A stretch of DNA of 64,000 bases. Origin: Paramacrobiotus metropolitanus. Its lineage: Eukaryota > Tardigrada > Eutardigrada > Parachela > Macrobiotidae. The notes under the pieces are model-generated. The model ran no database searches and was not told the DNA's origin. It saw only the letters and a list, made by a program, of their open reading frames with translations. A program made the position numbers and the translations under genes. How positions within the stretch are numbered: position 1 is the first letter of the stretch; every line of letters begins with the position of its first letter. The stretch lies in NCBI RefSeq assembly GCF_019649055.1, contig NW_026570235.1:1178001-1242000 (forward strand), written 5' to 3'. Of this stretch, positions 13,069 through 27,400 are shown piece by piece.

Positions 13069-16000
13069 CTTACAGTTACAACAGCAGATTTATTGTCTTT
13101 CTGATAACCGTACGTAGCTGAAAAATTGGAAGGGATCGCTCGCAGGGGAAATTGGAAGGGATGATCGATCGCATTAATTTTTTGCAAATTTGATTTCATT
13201 TTTATTTTTTTAACTGGGACTAGTGTGCTCCTAGAATTTCATGTGCTACGTAGATGCGGTTTAGACTTTAGAGCACTCAAATTTATTTCTCGTACTGCTT
13301 TATGACGGTTCCGGATTGTGCTCAGTACAAAGGCACGTGTATGTACACTCGGCGCACGTCATACGCTCATAAAACGCCAAAATTATTACAATGTCGAAGC
13401 CAAGGTTTATCAGCCATTTACCGGCCACCTCGCATAACTGATAGAAAACGAACGGCTAAAGAAAACAAGGATTATTCATCAGTCTGGCTTAAAATATTAA
13501 GGAAAACGAAAATACACGATTACGAATCGCGGCGAAGAATGTCAGGTATGCACAAGAAAACTCACCATGAATGGGAAAACTAATCATAAGTGATCGCACT
13601 GGCCAAAAGCAGCGCAAGGCTGTCCAGACCTATTCAAATTATTTGCGACATTGTTGTCCATGCGTAAACATGAAGGAACGATAATTATTACTTTATCAAT
13701 CCTTAGTACTCGTGTTAGTGATCTACATTATGGAACACGTTATAAGCATGCAAGATCATCCCGCAAAAAATTACATGCAATTTTAATTTAATACATTACG
13801 CATGGTACACAAGTACTACGAAGCCAAAATTAAAAATACTGGATGTTTCCTAAGCAAATTTTTAAAACTGAATTATTAGCGATTACCTCTCTTATGATGG
13901 AAGATAAAAGTCACAGCTACTACAAGATGCATGCAAGCACTTTTTTTGCAACGAACAAAGGATTACTGCTACAGAACTGATTCTTTAGTTGTATTGCGCT
14001 ACAGAGTTATACAAGTCTACCGTACAGCCGTCTCTTTGATATAAATTATTAGCACAATATTTAATAAGGTGATGAAACTTGTTTTATTTCCTTCGCTAAT
14101 TGAAATAGACATTTTCATTGTTTGTAAAATTGTCGCACATTGACAAAAGCGGTCCAACGGTCGGGTGCCGGCAGAAAAATGAATGCCGTACCGAATAAAT
14201 AATAATGCTCACGCTATTTGTTGCCCTTTAAAAATGGTTAGCAACTGTCATTAATATTAAAGTTGTACGTAAGTTCGAATTCTTTAAACTTTTGCTCTCA
14301 TCTATAACGGCGCAAGACCACTTCTAAGTTCGAAGCCATATCCAGACGGCAATTAAAAATTTTATCATAAAAATACATTGAAACTGGTTGTTAGTATTCG
14401 ACAACAACAATGTTAGTATTTGTAAATTACATGGTATAAATTAACCAAACATAAATAATCGCACTGCACAGTGTGCACGTGGTCAATAACGCATTTAAAC
14501 TTACTTTTTTATAAAAAATTCTCTAGCTTAACTTTTATGGATACTTAATCACATAATTTAATGAAGTTTGACACATTTAAACGATCTTTTAAAATGTAAC
14601 AATAAAACAAATTCAACCGCTTAAACGGCTTTCAAACATCATTTTTAGAAACGCCTTTTTCAAAAGCCATCGCAATGCAAAGGCACTGTGGATGCTGTTA
14701 CCGATTACAGTCAAGCAGAAAGTGGTAATAAACTAATAATCAACCGATTTTAAGTGTCCTTACGCGAATTTCCATGATTAACAATCATCACAGTTCATTT
14801 GGCGGCCAAGCAAGCGAACTTTATTTGTTATCATACAAGAAGCATTTGATAACTACGACGCAGCTTCTTGGTGCTGTATTAAAACGCGTGCGTAAACTCT
14901 ATTCAGTTTTGAAAAGGCTATTTAGCAGATAGACGTTGCGTGTTAAACTAAGGTGGACACTCGTCTCAGCTGTCCTGAAGAGCGATTGTTTACCTTTCTC
15001 ACTAGCTAAAAAGAGCGACTACTTCAGTCTAGGACACAGGACATAAATATGTACATGCACCTGAAAATTACCGGTTTGTTGAGAAAATTTGCAAACTGCT
15101 CTGCAACATTTAGGTAGGCGGCAATCAACATTCAACCAAAAAAAAACTAAAGCGAGCGCTATCGTAGTAACAGCAGTACAATATGTACATGGCAAAATAA
15201 AATCAGCGGATTTTTCATCACTTTCGGCAGAAATTTCGAAAGCATACCAAACTGCAAAGCACTGCAGCTTTACGGCTCTACTTACCTAAACAGGTATCCT
15301 TTTTCCATCACATGTAGATCCTCCAGGAGCCCAAAAGCTTCCGTAAATCAAGGGCAAAAGGCAGGAAAAACTTGCGATACTCACTCTACAACTTGAATAG
15401 TCCACCCTCGCAACTGTGAAATAATTATCGAATAGTTGACCGTATCTGCAACCGCAATTGCTGGGAAAAGCCTTTATGCATCATCGTATGCCTGCACAAT
15501 CAGCTTGGCGGACTGTTTGAACCGCCGCTGAAGTAGGCGGCCTTTCGTACCGCCTCATCCAATAGAATGCACTGAAGTGACCGGCAACCAGGATCCGAGG
15601 CGGAGCTGGAGCAGGGTTATGCATATTCCCTAGAGAATGACCAGTCTAGGCATATAAGTAGCCAGTGTCCATTGTAAACTGCTTCGCCTTGTAGATACCA
15701 AAGAAATTCAAGCTATGAATTTCTTCTTAACTTATCCAATTACTGTAAATTTATGCACATGCAGTTTATATTTTATCTCCTGCTGCATATACTGTACTTG
15801 ACTCATATTTTTGCGTACGCCGTTGCTTTTGTGATTCTGTTTATGACGGCATTACGTGATAAAGAAACGAAAGCAATTCACTGAACAATCGTCTGTCTTT
15901 CTTATTTCATAAAGCACGCTTTTCCCCTAAAAATTTTAAAAGAAATTTACAGTCGTCTGTATTGTACCGTTGCACAGCTTATTACTGTTTCAGCTGCAAA

Positions 16001-19000
16001 GTCGGTTAAAATAAGCCCGATTTATTATTGTGCATGTGGCATTACGCATATTCTGCGTAATTGCGAACATTTCTCAAAAGTTTGTTTTGTGCTGTGAAGT
16101 TGGAGCGACGCAGGTGCAGACAGCTACTTCTGTTGCACTTGCATTATATTGCTTTAACGATTTTCAAGTTTCTCCGGCTGCATGTAGCGGTTTAGACTTC
16201 CCTCATCAATAATCCTGAAGAGCAGAATGATACATCGTACTTTGAATACTTACCTGTCAAAAACAGCAAAATGGCTATAAATATAGATGAAAATCTGGAC
16301 TGTTTGTCGTGGTTGTAGTATTTGCTCAAGTAGCTAATGCGGTCACTGATGACCACTCGTGAAGCGGACGGCAAAACGGTACAGGAACGCCGCGCGGCGC
16401 AGCATTTACATTTGTGGCCCCTAATCGGTCAGATTTGCTATGGTCACAACAACATCCGCCGATGCTTCATAACTTTCTGACATTGAGCTAATTTTGTGAT
16501 TAATCTATTCAATCTCCATTACGTTGTGCAAACCCCGGCAGACAAAGAAGAAGCGTAATATCATGTCACTGTTTGCGCCGCAGCCCGAGTCCAGTCGCGT
16601 ATCGGCGCAGTCTGGCGCGTTGGGAGAGGACAGCGGAAATTGGAAGGCATGCACAATATACTTGCAATCTGGCGTTTAGTTTCTCGGATACTTCATCTTC
16701 TCGATCGGCGCATTAATCCCGGCTTCCTAATTAAGATCTACTGTGTGCACGCGCCAACATCTCCTGTTGTGGTTTCAGCTGATCGCTCCGTCAGATGCAT
16801 GAAAATTCTCACCAAGGTTATCAGCCGAATCCCATGCGCATATGCTGACCCGTAAAGCAAATACAAAAGATCAAACTTGCTAACGTTTAATGCACCATGA
16901 ATATGCGCTGTGCCCACATAATTTGTGAGAATGGTTATAATTACCGCGCATCGAACGCTCTGCGAAAGCGCAATGTTTGTACGGTAATTTTTATGAAATC
17001 AGCTGCAAAAATGGTTCAAATTTTCTTTTAGACTTACGCCTGGAATTCTCAGTATTCCAACTTTTTTGTCCGATTATTCGATAAGAGTAATTTCTTAGGC
17101 AATTTAAGGTACAATACAATTGAATACATTAATAATAACTGTTACTAATTTACAAATGCATGCTTGTAGACTTGACAACATGTATGTCGTGACCGAGTTG
17201 GCAGAACGACCGGTTGTTGTTCATATATATCTTAAGTTATGTCAATGAATCGTTTACACCTCAGTAAATTTGCAAAGACCGGCAATTATGCTTCTTCTTG
17301 TTAACGCAGCTCATATTGGATTGCTTTTCTTCCATTTCGAAACCAATTACTACCATATGGAACAACTGCTTTACATAAACATAAATACGCTTGGTTGACC
17401 ACGGCCAATAGCGACCACATGTACCGATGTTCATACATGTCGTGTTAGCCAAATAATGGATACTGCACACCTATATACCAAAATCTAATTTAAGAAAACA
17501 AAGACTTCCAAGCGCCATAAAACTAATGTCAGCTGCACTAACATACGCATCTATTATATATGTTTTTCTATCCCGCTGTTTTGGTAGTGGCTATGAGTTA
17601 ATTAAAAATATCAATGGCTTGAACTTAATTTCAGAAACACAGATGCAGATGCAAAATTCCCAGTGTGATATGTAGACCTAAAACTGCAATTAAAACTTTT
17701 CATTCATGAACAAAAACCGTCGTTTCCAGGCAAAGCAAAGTACCGACTGAAAATGCGATATATAGATTATAATAGCATAAAGTTAGAAACTGTACATCGT
17801 ATTTGTATACGAGTACAATACAACTGTGCTTTATTTGTATTTACGATTCATATACAGTACAGCACAGAGTGTTTAAAATCTTGGGCGACATGTATACGTA
17901 GTACGAGTACACGTTGTACACAGATATATAATAATTTCGTCGCGATAGACAAGGAAAATATTCGTCTACCTTTTTCTTTACAACAATATATAGGCGCTGA
18001 TCCAATCTATTCGGAAGTTTTCATTGAAATCCGTCGCTATCATAAACCTGGCGTCATTCATTATTATGCACGTTTTCGTGCTTTTATGGACTCGGTGTGG
18101 ATGACAAATGCCAGTCGTCGACCTGGCAGAATTTGGCAATTAACATGCATAAGCCGTTTAAGTCTTTAAGTAAGCCAACAATTCAAGGGTTTCAGAATTC
18201 CTCTTATGAGGCCTGTATCTATTCTCCGGCTAATTCCTCTTGGAGAATTTATTGCAGGTTGTTCCGCACTTTTTGCTACCGTGGGTGGTATAATAATAGC
18301 AGCCGAAATCACTGAAACCTGTGGCCTCCGAAATGCGTACTGCTGCCTTGCCTGCGCACTGCTCCGCTTCTCTGTCCCTGTCTGCGCCCGGCCTGATGGT
18401 GCGAGCCATCGCGACAATCGCAACCCATAGTCTACACTGCTTTGAAGTAGAACAATAGCCAATTCAACTGAGTTAATTATCGAGTCCCCAAACAGATCAA
18501 GCCTCTGAACAAACTTTTCCGAATAAAGGTGGAACAAGGCAACGCCAATCTGGAAAGGCATATAAAAACTTTCTGCCAAACGATGTCATTAACTTGGGGG
18601 TGCGGGATTCAAAGATGAGAACAGTTGGCAGGACAATTTACCTAGCTGGATGGCAAACAACCATTCTTTTTAGCGGTGTTGAATTGTAAGTCTGCACCGT
18701 AGCATCCGCACAGTGGTGGAGAATAATCGGCATGCTGGCAACAAAATGTGTACGGGATGCTGTATGGCGCCCTTTGAAACAATCGCACAGTGGACCATCG
18801 TCACAATTCAACACCAGGGTCACCGCGCGTTGAGCAGGTGCAAAAGCTTTTAGCAACAAAGATAACATTTTTTAAAATTATTTACATTTAACTTGCTTGG
18901 GATCGTAATTCTTTCCACAAGGTTTGCATTTATATGTACATCACTTAGCAGTTGCCAGTATAATTACGAACATTTCCTGTAATTAGGGAAAGGACGTGAA

Positions 19001-19216
19001 CACCGCGCTATAAGTATCCCTTTTTAAGTATTTTATCTTCGCACTTCCTTCTTTCCGTTCGTAGTCAACGGTTTTATCGATTTCTTCTATCAGTTCGTAA
19101 CTTCGTATTGAATTGGCGGTTTCGCAGGTATTAAAGATTACTGCACTGTCGTCCGTCACTTTGTTCAGTAATAATAATCACTTCTGTTGCGCTCAGCTGT
19201 CTGTTTCCGGTATGCC

Positions 19217-19250
19217 TTTCCATCTTTCCTGGGTTTCCATCTTTCCTGGG
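19217..19250. repeat. Perfect tandem repeat, 2 x 17 bp
   Basis: The unit TTTCCATCTTTCCTGGG occurs twice without a mismatch in non-coding DNA. It is too short to say more than local duplication. Confidence 0.85.
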
Positions 19251-21025
19251 TTACAAGATAGTTGTGTCAAGATGTATATGGATCTAATCCTTATATATAT
19301 GATCTCATCCTTATATACTGTATCTTGGTCGAGTTCAACCTTCATCATTTTGAGTAGTGTTACGCGAATGCACTTTTTGTTATATTGATGGCCTTTGCCC
19401 AATAAAAGAAAACCTTCATCTCATGGTCAGATCTGCACGGTACTGTATACTATAGCGGTGACCCTAAGCAGGCCGGTACAACTGAAAATTTATGTTTTCG
19501 TCAATAAGGAATTCAGCACATTATGTGCTATCACAAACATGTTTCTGTGGTTTCTGTTGACAGAATGACGAAGAATTATTTGACAAATATTTATTTCGCA
19601 ATACGTGTAGAATAATTTTATATAGCAAGTAGTGCAATTTAAAGATCTTCTAGTGTCAAGAACATGCGACTAGGTACTAGATAGAAAGCTTTGCAACGAA
19701 AAATTGCAGGAAACAGCTAGAAGTACCAGACTACCACCAGTATCTGCAACAGTGGATGTAGAAGGGAGTACTTAGAAAAATTTCCCATAACTTAATGATC
19801 TGTGTACGATTTTACCGAGTTACTGTAGCTGTGCACCGACAATAAGTAAGGCCCCGGGCCAGCATATTCTCTGTTTTGCAAGTTATATCAAGAGGACTCT
19901 GTCGGGACTTACCATCCATGCAACGGTACGGGATATTCGCGGCGGTGGTAATTCCGATTCAATTCCGACTGGTGCAAAGCCCTGCTTCGAAATAAATTAT
20001 CAAATACTGTAACTACGGTCACAGCGACACGGCTAACGCACGTGGACAGTCTACCGGCTTAGCTACGGGATTTTTTTCGCAGCAACATTGGTTCAGCTGG
20101 AGAACAGTAATGGGGGCCGAATAAGATGAGGAAGCGTCAAACCTTCACTCAGGACTGCCCAAGGGGCACAACTCTGGGGTTTGGGAGCAATCGAACCTTT
20201 AATTTCAACCGGAAGGCGCGTATAATCATAGAATTTGCATGGGAAGAAAAAGTATCACAACCCTTCTACAGATTTTTAAAGACGTTCTACAAACAGCTTT
20301 AGATTGACACATGACCTATGACCTTTCTGTAGAGGCAAATTATAATGTAATTGTTAAGTTTAGTTAGTCGTAGCTTCACGTCGGAATGGTATAAACACTG
20401 AACTGTTCTGGTTTCGTAATGCGCATTGCGCAGCTTTCCATGGTATCGTTTTTTTGTGGTAGTACTTTATAAGTTATAACTGAGTTGTTCACTGAGTCTT
20501 GAGAAAATTGTAAACGCCGGGACAGAGGTGTAATTGTGCTGGGACTGTGCGTAGCTTCCGATACTGACAAAAAGTATTTGGGAGTGCGCCATAGCGAAGT
20601 TGCATGTACATCCATTTGGTGCCATATACAGTACCAAGTCACGAGTCACTTCCATTGTACCGTGTTGCACGTGTTTTTGGTCGCGAAGATTACAGTACCG
20701 GTTGGACATTCGTAAATGAATACAACAGCTCCCCTAATTCAGCAGCGAAACCAGAATTTTATATTATGGAAATCTCACAGAGAGATTCCAAATCTCCCGT
20801 TCACTTTCTGCCGAATACATGATACTCGTACATTTTCATCTACGATGCAAAATGCATTATTCCTGTAAAACCACTGCAGTATGACAGTAAATCTGTTATA
20901 GAAACCTTCGCAGAACCAAGAGAGCTGACGAATTCGGTATACCTACTAGGCTTGTTCTCGACCCCATAGTACTTACTAGTACGTACACTACGAGCACAGT
21001 AGTAATATTGGGCTGTGCTACGAGT

Positions 21026-21057
21026 AGTATATGTAAAATCTAGTATATGTAAAATCT
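21026..21057. repeat. Perfect tandem repeat, 2 x 16 bp
   Basis: The unit AGTATATGTAAAATCT is present twice, head to tail, in spacer DNA. Confidence 0.85.
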
Positions 21058-23053
21058 CCATGTAACAAGGTATTATACCACTTAGGGCTCAAGAGAACGA
21101 TCCTGGTCATCTGTCAGTTGAAATCTGCGGCAGTTTTGTCAGTGGAGCCGCAGGCAATGGCTAAAAAGTTTTTGCACGGTTCCACAGGAAATGGCTAAAA
21201 AGGTTAGACAAACCCGGCACGTTAGATATTTATTGTATGTCATACCAGTTTTCCTATACCTTGCATAAGAACTTTTGGTTAGAGCTGCAGCACCTCCACC
21301 ATCCGGCCATGGGATATTGTTCGTTTAACCACTCCCTGCTATCAATGAACTTCCGCAAAACATTCAGTATATATATACTGTCCAATTTCATAATCTATTA
21401 CCTTACCTCAGATTTAACCCATTTCTAAACTTTATGCCCTTATATAACTTGTACGTGCGACCAATATTTTCCTATATATATGTCGTAATTGAAAGTTATA
21501 TACTGTATATGTCGTTCCCGGATGGAAGCCACTTTTCCACGCTAGGCCTCACTTTCGATATCAATCCACGTTACTCCGTTGCCCGCGCCGCGCCTCGCCT
21601 GCAGAGTCCTGGCGTTCTTCTTGCCCATGTTGCCCGTTTTCAGATCAGCCGGCAGGGGAACTTCCGATCCGAATGGTCCGTACTTTCTTAAGGCCTGTCA
21701 CTAGTGTCATCATAGTACGGGACACACCACATTAAACGTAGTCTTAAGCGCCGTTCTGCGGTTTCGTTCTGTTCGGCTTGTGTCGCTGCTGCTCCGGCCT
21801 GCGTGGATGCTGCAGCTGCTTGCCAGCTGATGTGATCTAGGCCCCGGCAGGTCCAGTACACACACAACTACGATCTAAGGTCATGTCAGCATTCTGTTGC
21901 TGTATGAAGGCGAATCCATCGGAGTGTTTGCTGTCGGTTCTCAGTACTCTGTATTTTCGATGGTCGGAGTTCGGCTTCTATGGGGTGGTTGGAGCGAAGT
22001 TAGCCCATTGACGACCGAGTAAACATCGAAGGATGTAGAATTCTACTCTCGAGTTCAAAACTGTTCAAATCGGGCGACATGTTGATGCGAAGGTCAGTGA
22101 GTATTTCAGTTGAGCTGTCGAGCCGCTTTGCTGCTTTTTTTATCTTGAATGGACAGAATTCATTCGATCCTCAAGTTTTTGTTATTTTACATATATATAT
22201 ATACCCGTATACGCAGAGGTCTCGGTTGAAAAATATTGAATGCGCTTTTAAAATACAAAATTTTACGATTAGGTCTTCGTATAAATGTAAGGAATAAGAC
22301 ATGGTTTTCATTCTTGGAAATAGCCGGATTTTCGGCTAATTTAGTACGTAGACTAAATCGTTTTGGAAAACTAGTCGAAACGATGACCTTTTCATATACC
22401 TGCCTAAGGCTGCCTTAATACTGTACAGCAGGTATGCATGGCCTGTTAATCCAGTGCGCGGGTTATTCGAAAACGAACATAGTGTTGGTTAATATATTTC
22501 AGTTACATTTTTAAGTCATTTCAAAACTGCTGCGGCGTGCATGATAACCCCGCTCAACGAAGTGCTGTGGGTACGTCGTTTGCCATTGCACTACGATAAG
22601 TTCTAACGTTACTGTTGCGCTGTTTAATTGTACATGTGTACTTAACGGCTCGCTAGTGGTGCATCCAACGATTCCGGCAGATACCCTGCGAGCAATTTTC
22701 AAAACCGAAATGCAAATAAAGTACAAGCACACACAGGGACTTTATTGGTCAAATCAAAAACGCAATGCATAAATATATGAAAAGAAACACCTTAGACTAG
22801 AGACTAAATCCGCACACACAAACATTATTAGCATAAAACGACAAGACATTATACTGTGGATTCCAAAAATAATATGGAATACTTTATTTTATATATACAG
22901 ATATATTTTATATTTTATTTTATGATCAGCTGCATGCGGGATGCATTTTACAATTGTTAGTTCAAAACTTCTGACTTTTTTGTTTCCAAAGTATTGTTTA
23001 CTTTGTAGTTGGCTCCAGACACCCTAACTTTGAAGCATAGTCAAAACAATTTT

Positions 23054-23138
23054 TGCTTTGCATGCAAAGCACAAAGCTGTGCATCGGTCTAAACATTCCT
23101 GGTGCGCACCAGGAATGTTTAGACCGATGCACAGCTTT
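23054..23138. repeat. Perfect 66 bp palindrome next to an 18 bp palindrome
   Basis: Positions 23,073-23,138 form a 66 bp perfect palindrome without spacer, centred on GGTGCGCACC. Immediately before it, 23,054-23,071 is an 18 bp perfect palindrome (TGCTTTGCATGCAAAGCA). Open frames running through it on both strands are a consequence of the symmetry. Long loopless palindromes are usually unstable, so intact copies suggest recent origin, for example a foldback transposon relic, or an assembly fold-back artefact. Confidence 0.8.
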
Positions 23139-23385
23139 CCCGAAATATAATCGCAAAGTCACCGGAGAAGTTCCTCCAGCTGCGTTTTCGAAATTAATCA
23201 TTAAACATTTTCATTCCTTGGTGTTGCTGGAAATGTGTTTCGGTAAAACAAATGCGCATACACATTGTCCGATAACGTTAACGATATGATACCAACGACA
23301 AAAATACAAATTATTGGATCAGAATGTTTTAGAACCTACTTATGGTGTGTAGTTTTATATAATTATTTAACCAGCGCTGATGTTT

Positions 23386-23456
23386 AGCTCCTTGCATACC
23401 AACTCCTTGCTTGCTCCTTGCTGTTTAGCTCCTTGCTTGCTCCTTGACGGGTATCC
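23386..23456. repeat. Degenerate tandem repeat of CTCCTTGC
   Basis: The octamer CTCCTTGC and close variants recur five or so times in about 70 bp, interrupted by GCATACCAA and TGTTTAG. This is a small degenerate minisatellite in the spacer upstream of the Bark gene. Confidence 0.6.
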
Positions 23457-24445
23457 TTGCAATTCGATTTTGCTAAGAACTAACGGTACCTTTTGTGATT
23501 GCTTCTGCTGAAGTTCTAGTTTAAATTATGATCGTTTAAATGAGTTGCTGTACTCTGCGGAAATTTACGTATTAATTTTATAAGAACGCATTCGTATTCG
23601 GGATACCGTACTTGCATCGTTTCCGTCCTGGCAAGTCTGTTGTACTGTACACAGTTTGCGCAGCAAAGTGCAAACTGCAACATTGACCCATCACCATGCA
23701 AAAGCCAAAAGGGTACGGTACGTACTGGACTGCATGCATCATACAATTTTGAGATTGACCACGCCCGCTATTGGTGATGTGTATGCATTGCATTGCACAC
23801 ATACAGTATGTATGCAGTGGCCCTAATCTCTTTCGCATGAGATAAGCGCCCGCCGATATGGATTATTTGCTCAAAGTCTAAGTCATCGCCGTTATCAGAA
23901 TTAGTCAAAAATGTAATTCATATGAAAGCATTTTGAAAATGCACGCGTTGGATAATGTGCGCTATGGAGGCCTGATATGATCGCCTCATTTCCCAACACC
24001 TTGCTTTTCGTTTCTGCTGCATTTTTTGAACCGTTATGCAGCATTCATTGGTCACCATAAATACCTTTCTTATCTGAATGGACCACCTAAATTAGGCTGT
24101 TTATCGCGTAATACTCTAGCCAATCCGCCAACAGAATCCTGAACCTCAAGATTTGGAAGACTGCGAAGTGCGAACCTGAGTATTTCCAAGATTTAAGGAA
24201 TTCTTCCTTTCACTTTTCATTTGGATGCTCCACTTTCGCCAACACCCTCCTATTGCAACTCCGTTCAGAGTACTTGGGGAAAACTCAAACTTTACGTTAG
24301 ATATTACTGTGACGATGTCACTGCATCGTCCATTATCACGAATTTGGGCTCAACCATCTGTTGCCACTTGGAAAACACTGCGTTTCCAACAACATTATTG
24401 CTTTAATGTTTGTTACTTGTCTTAATTGCACACTTGAACTGGAAG

Positions 24446-27400
24446 ATGGAACCGGCATTTATCCGGCCTCCATCCAGCCGCATATCCCACTGTGTCCGCA
24501 TACACCGGCGACCAGTGTCCTGTATCAGCAGTATATTATTACTGGGAATTATCTTGTCGATGCCGTTTGCATCCGGACAAACACTGCTATCTCAACAAGA
24601 TATCCGGTCATCTGGAAACACAACATGGCAGCTGACACAGAGTCCGTACCGTGTCCAGCAGACGCTGGTCATTCCCAAAGGAGCTCTTGTGCTGATAGAA
24701 GCCGGTGTCCGATTGGAATTCCTTCCGGGCACGGGATTACTCGTCCAAGGGGCACTGCGCGCCACGGTAATGTGCAGTGTGTACACGGCTATAAGCCGGA
24801 CAAAATACAGCACAGTAAACAATGTTGTCCAAGTAGTCCGAATGTCCATTATATCAATCTAATTAGCCTGGGTTAACATGACAGATGGACATGTCGGAAA
24901 TTATTTCCAGTTCTGTTCGACAGCATATGAGTGGGGACTCTAAGTGCCTCTTGTCAAAATATTACAAACTTGAACCGGAACAATACTGTTCTGACTCATG
25001 ACTAGCTTAAAAATTCAGGAAAAACTGCCCGTTTTGACTTCTGGTAATTTTTACTGGTATATTTAACTCAGCAGATTATATCGCGTTCAAACCGTTGTTA
25101 GAGCTGTCACCTCGGCGTTCTACAAAAATCTAGAAAATATATTTTTTGCTGCTTTTTGTGCTCCAGATGAAACATTCATCTTTTGTTTACTATTACCGTC
25201 AAATTCAATATTTCTACCATTTTTTCTATCATTTTTGCGTGCGGTTGTACCCAAGAATAAAAAACCTCATGTTTTGCCTTGTCAGTGAATGCATTCAAGT
25301 CGGCAGCGCGTGCGTCAATACTGCACTCTGATCAAGAAGTCAAAACCATATTTTCACACACAGCTTCATAAATTACTCTGATAAGTCTGATTGCACTCGA
25401 AATACCAGAAACCGGTTTCATGTTTTACTATCCCTTGCTCTTTTCTGTTGTGCCGGCTGAATTTTTACCACAGCAAGAGTTGATAGACCCCTGTGAGAAA
25501 AACAAATTTTAGATGCTCCAGCTGTTCTCAATTTGATTTACCTTTAAAGGAAAGTGTTTTACCTTTCGCCGGATTTATTTGTACTGCGTGCTCTTGAACA
25601 GAAAAGCATCCAGACTAGTCCGCATCAGATTCATGTTTTACAGAACTTTAGCGACAAATTAAACTAAATACACCCATAGTATGTGTTTGCAGTACGCGCA
25701 TATGGGCTGAGAATAATTGCTTAAATGAAATTTCGGAATTATAGGTGCAAATTTTTAATACTTAATAAATTAAATATGTATTTGTATTACTGCCATTACA
25801 TATAAAAATCTACTCTACGCAATCTAGCAGTAAAATGAATGAACAACTACAGCTACTACAGCCAGGTCTTTAAACTGGTCTATTTGAGTATGTATATCAG
25901 TAATTCTTTTTTTGCGAATTTTATTACAGGAAAACAGCACCTGCATTCCAATTATAATAATCATTAACGTTAAGTTCTCACAATTTTTGAATTAATATGC
26001 ATAATTTATTCCTATTATTGCAGGGAGAACCACAGCGGCGTATCCTAATGACATCCCACACAGCACCGGCCTTGCCACGTGTTGGTGCTCCCGACCTAAC
26101 CGTGCTTCCCACTTTTAATGACGAAATTTTAAATTTTCACCGCCAAATTCGACTGGTCCGAGGCACCAGCCCGGCACACGGTCAGATCCAGCTATTTCAT
26201 CGCAACAAATGGAGGAGTGTGTGCACGCATTCATATAAGTAAGTTCTAATTGTCATCCGGCTACAGCCAAACGCCTCGCTATCATTATTCGTCACTCAGT
26301 GATAATGCCAAACGTCAACATTTCCCTTGTCCTCTGTCTACACGCCTTTCACATCTCTTTATCAATGAAAGTTATGATAACACATTTTTCCCATTTTGAC
26401 GGTTATGCATTATATTGTGTATTTATTATTATCATTGTGTCTAGCTGGACAGCTGAGGATATTCGAGTCGCATGTGTCCAGATGGGATATCTAGAGGGAC
26501 TGTTTGATGCATGGATTGATCATGCTAACGATACCGACTATATGCTACTCCAACGACCCAGATGTTCTGGAGTGGAAGGCAGTCTCATGCAGTGTGCCGA
26601 TTACAGCAGTGTCCATTTGGGCAAAAGAATTTGTGGTATGTACAGAACAGTGTCAGGAATAATGTGTGATAGACCAATTGGGAATAATAAGAGCCGGAAA
26701 TCACATCACTTCATACAGCAGGAAATTTCCATCAACATGCTCGTTGTCCAAGAAAAATTTGCACTTAAATACGTGGTGAGCGTAAAGGCAAACTACCAAA
26801 AATCTTATCGCAATGCAATGACTACTTTCCATTTCAAAATTCCAAGCCCGGTTCGATGTTAAGTTTCCCATTTGAAATTTATAACAAGTGCCAGTAACGA
26901 CAAATAATGACGAAGAATATTTCAAAATACCGTTTAAAGTTTGCTTTAATTAAATGAAATTATAAAAAGTTGTTTACGTATTCCGGTGAGACTTGAGCCG
27001 CCAATTAACGCTTTTTGTGTGGTCGGTTTCCGTGAGAGTGCCGGGGAAGCGGAAGAGTTTTTTCATTCGAGCACAACGCAATCACAGTAGCGCACCGGTC
27101 AGCAGTTAATTTAAGGGTTAAGAGGATTTGAAAGGGTGAAAAGTGGATGGGTTGGTACGAGCAGGTTGTGTTTAAACTGGTGAGCTTTACCATCTGGTTT
27201 ATTGTTTCTTCATTCATCGCCCCGCCGGGGCCAGACACATTCTGGCCCAGATCGACTTGAACAGTGAAAATTATCTTTTCATACCAGACGGTGTGACCGG
27301 TGGTGGTAAGAGAGCAGCCGCGCAATTTGGATTCGCTTCCTGCATCACCGATGATCCATGCCGGCCGTTATGTACAAACTGCCCTAACTCATTCATAAAG

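Larger units (their letters stand above)
13069..23053. other. Gene-poor region with scattered GC-richer islands
   Basis: No conserved gene was recognised. GC-richer islands stand out at about 15,460-15,640 (with a CCAAT at about 15,555 and ATATAAG near 15,650), 16,380-16,640, 18,190-18,430 and 21,540-21,880. The frame at 17,753-18,169 (+, 138 codons) and the antisense frame 18,166-18,579 are open but resemble nothing known to me. At 21,542-21,694 (-) a 51-codon open stretch lies between a possible acceptor (ACAG/GCC) and a stop, and might be a terminal exon. Tandem repeats are listed separately. The rest is AT-rich spacer. Confidence 0.4.

Noticed and set aside
17753-18579. 138-codon plus and 137-codon minus open frames, the plus-strand neighbour with a hydrophobic stretch
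   Set aside because: The frames overlap antisense, no domain is recognised, and no splice-supported partner exons are found.
26636-26862. Read-through of Bark exon 3 giving a second possible SRCR ending (SGIMC)
   Set aside because: The donor GTATGT at 26,636 joins in phase to 28,285 and gives CEGHPDMLIRC, the normal SRCR end; the read-through has no family match.
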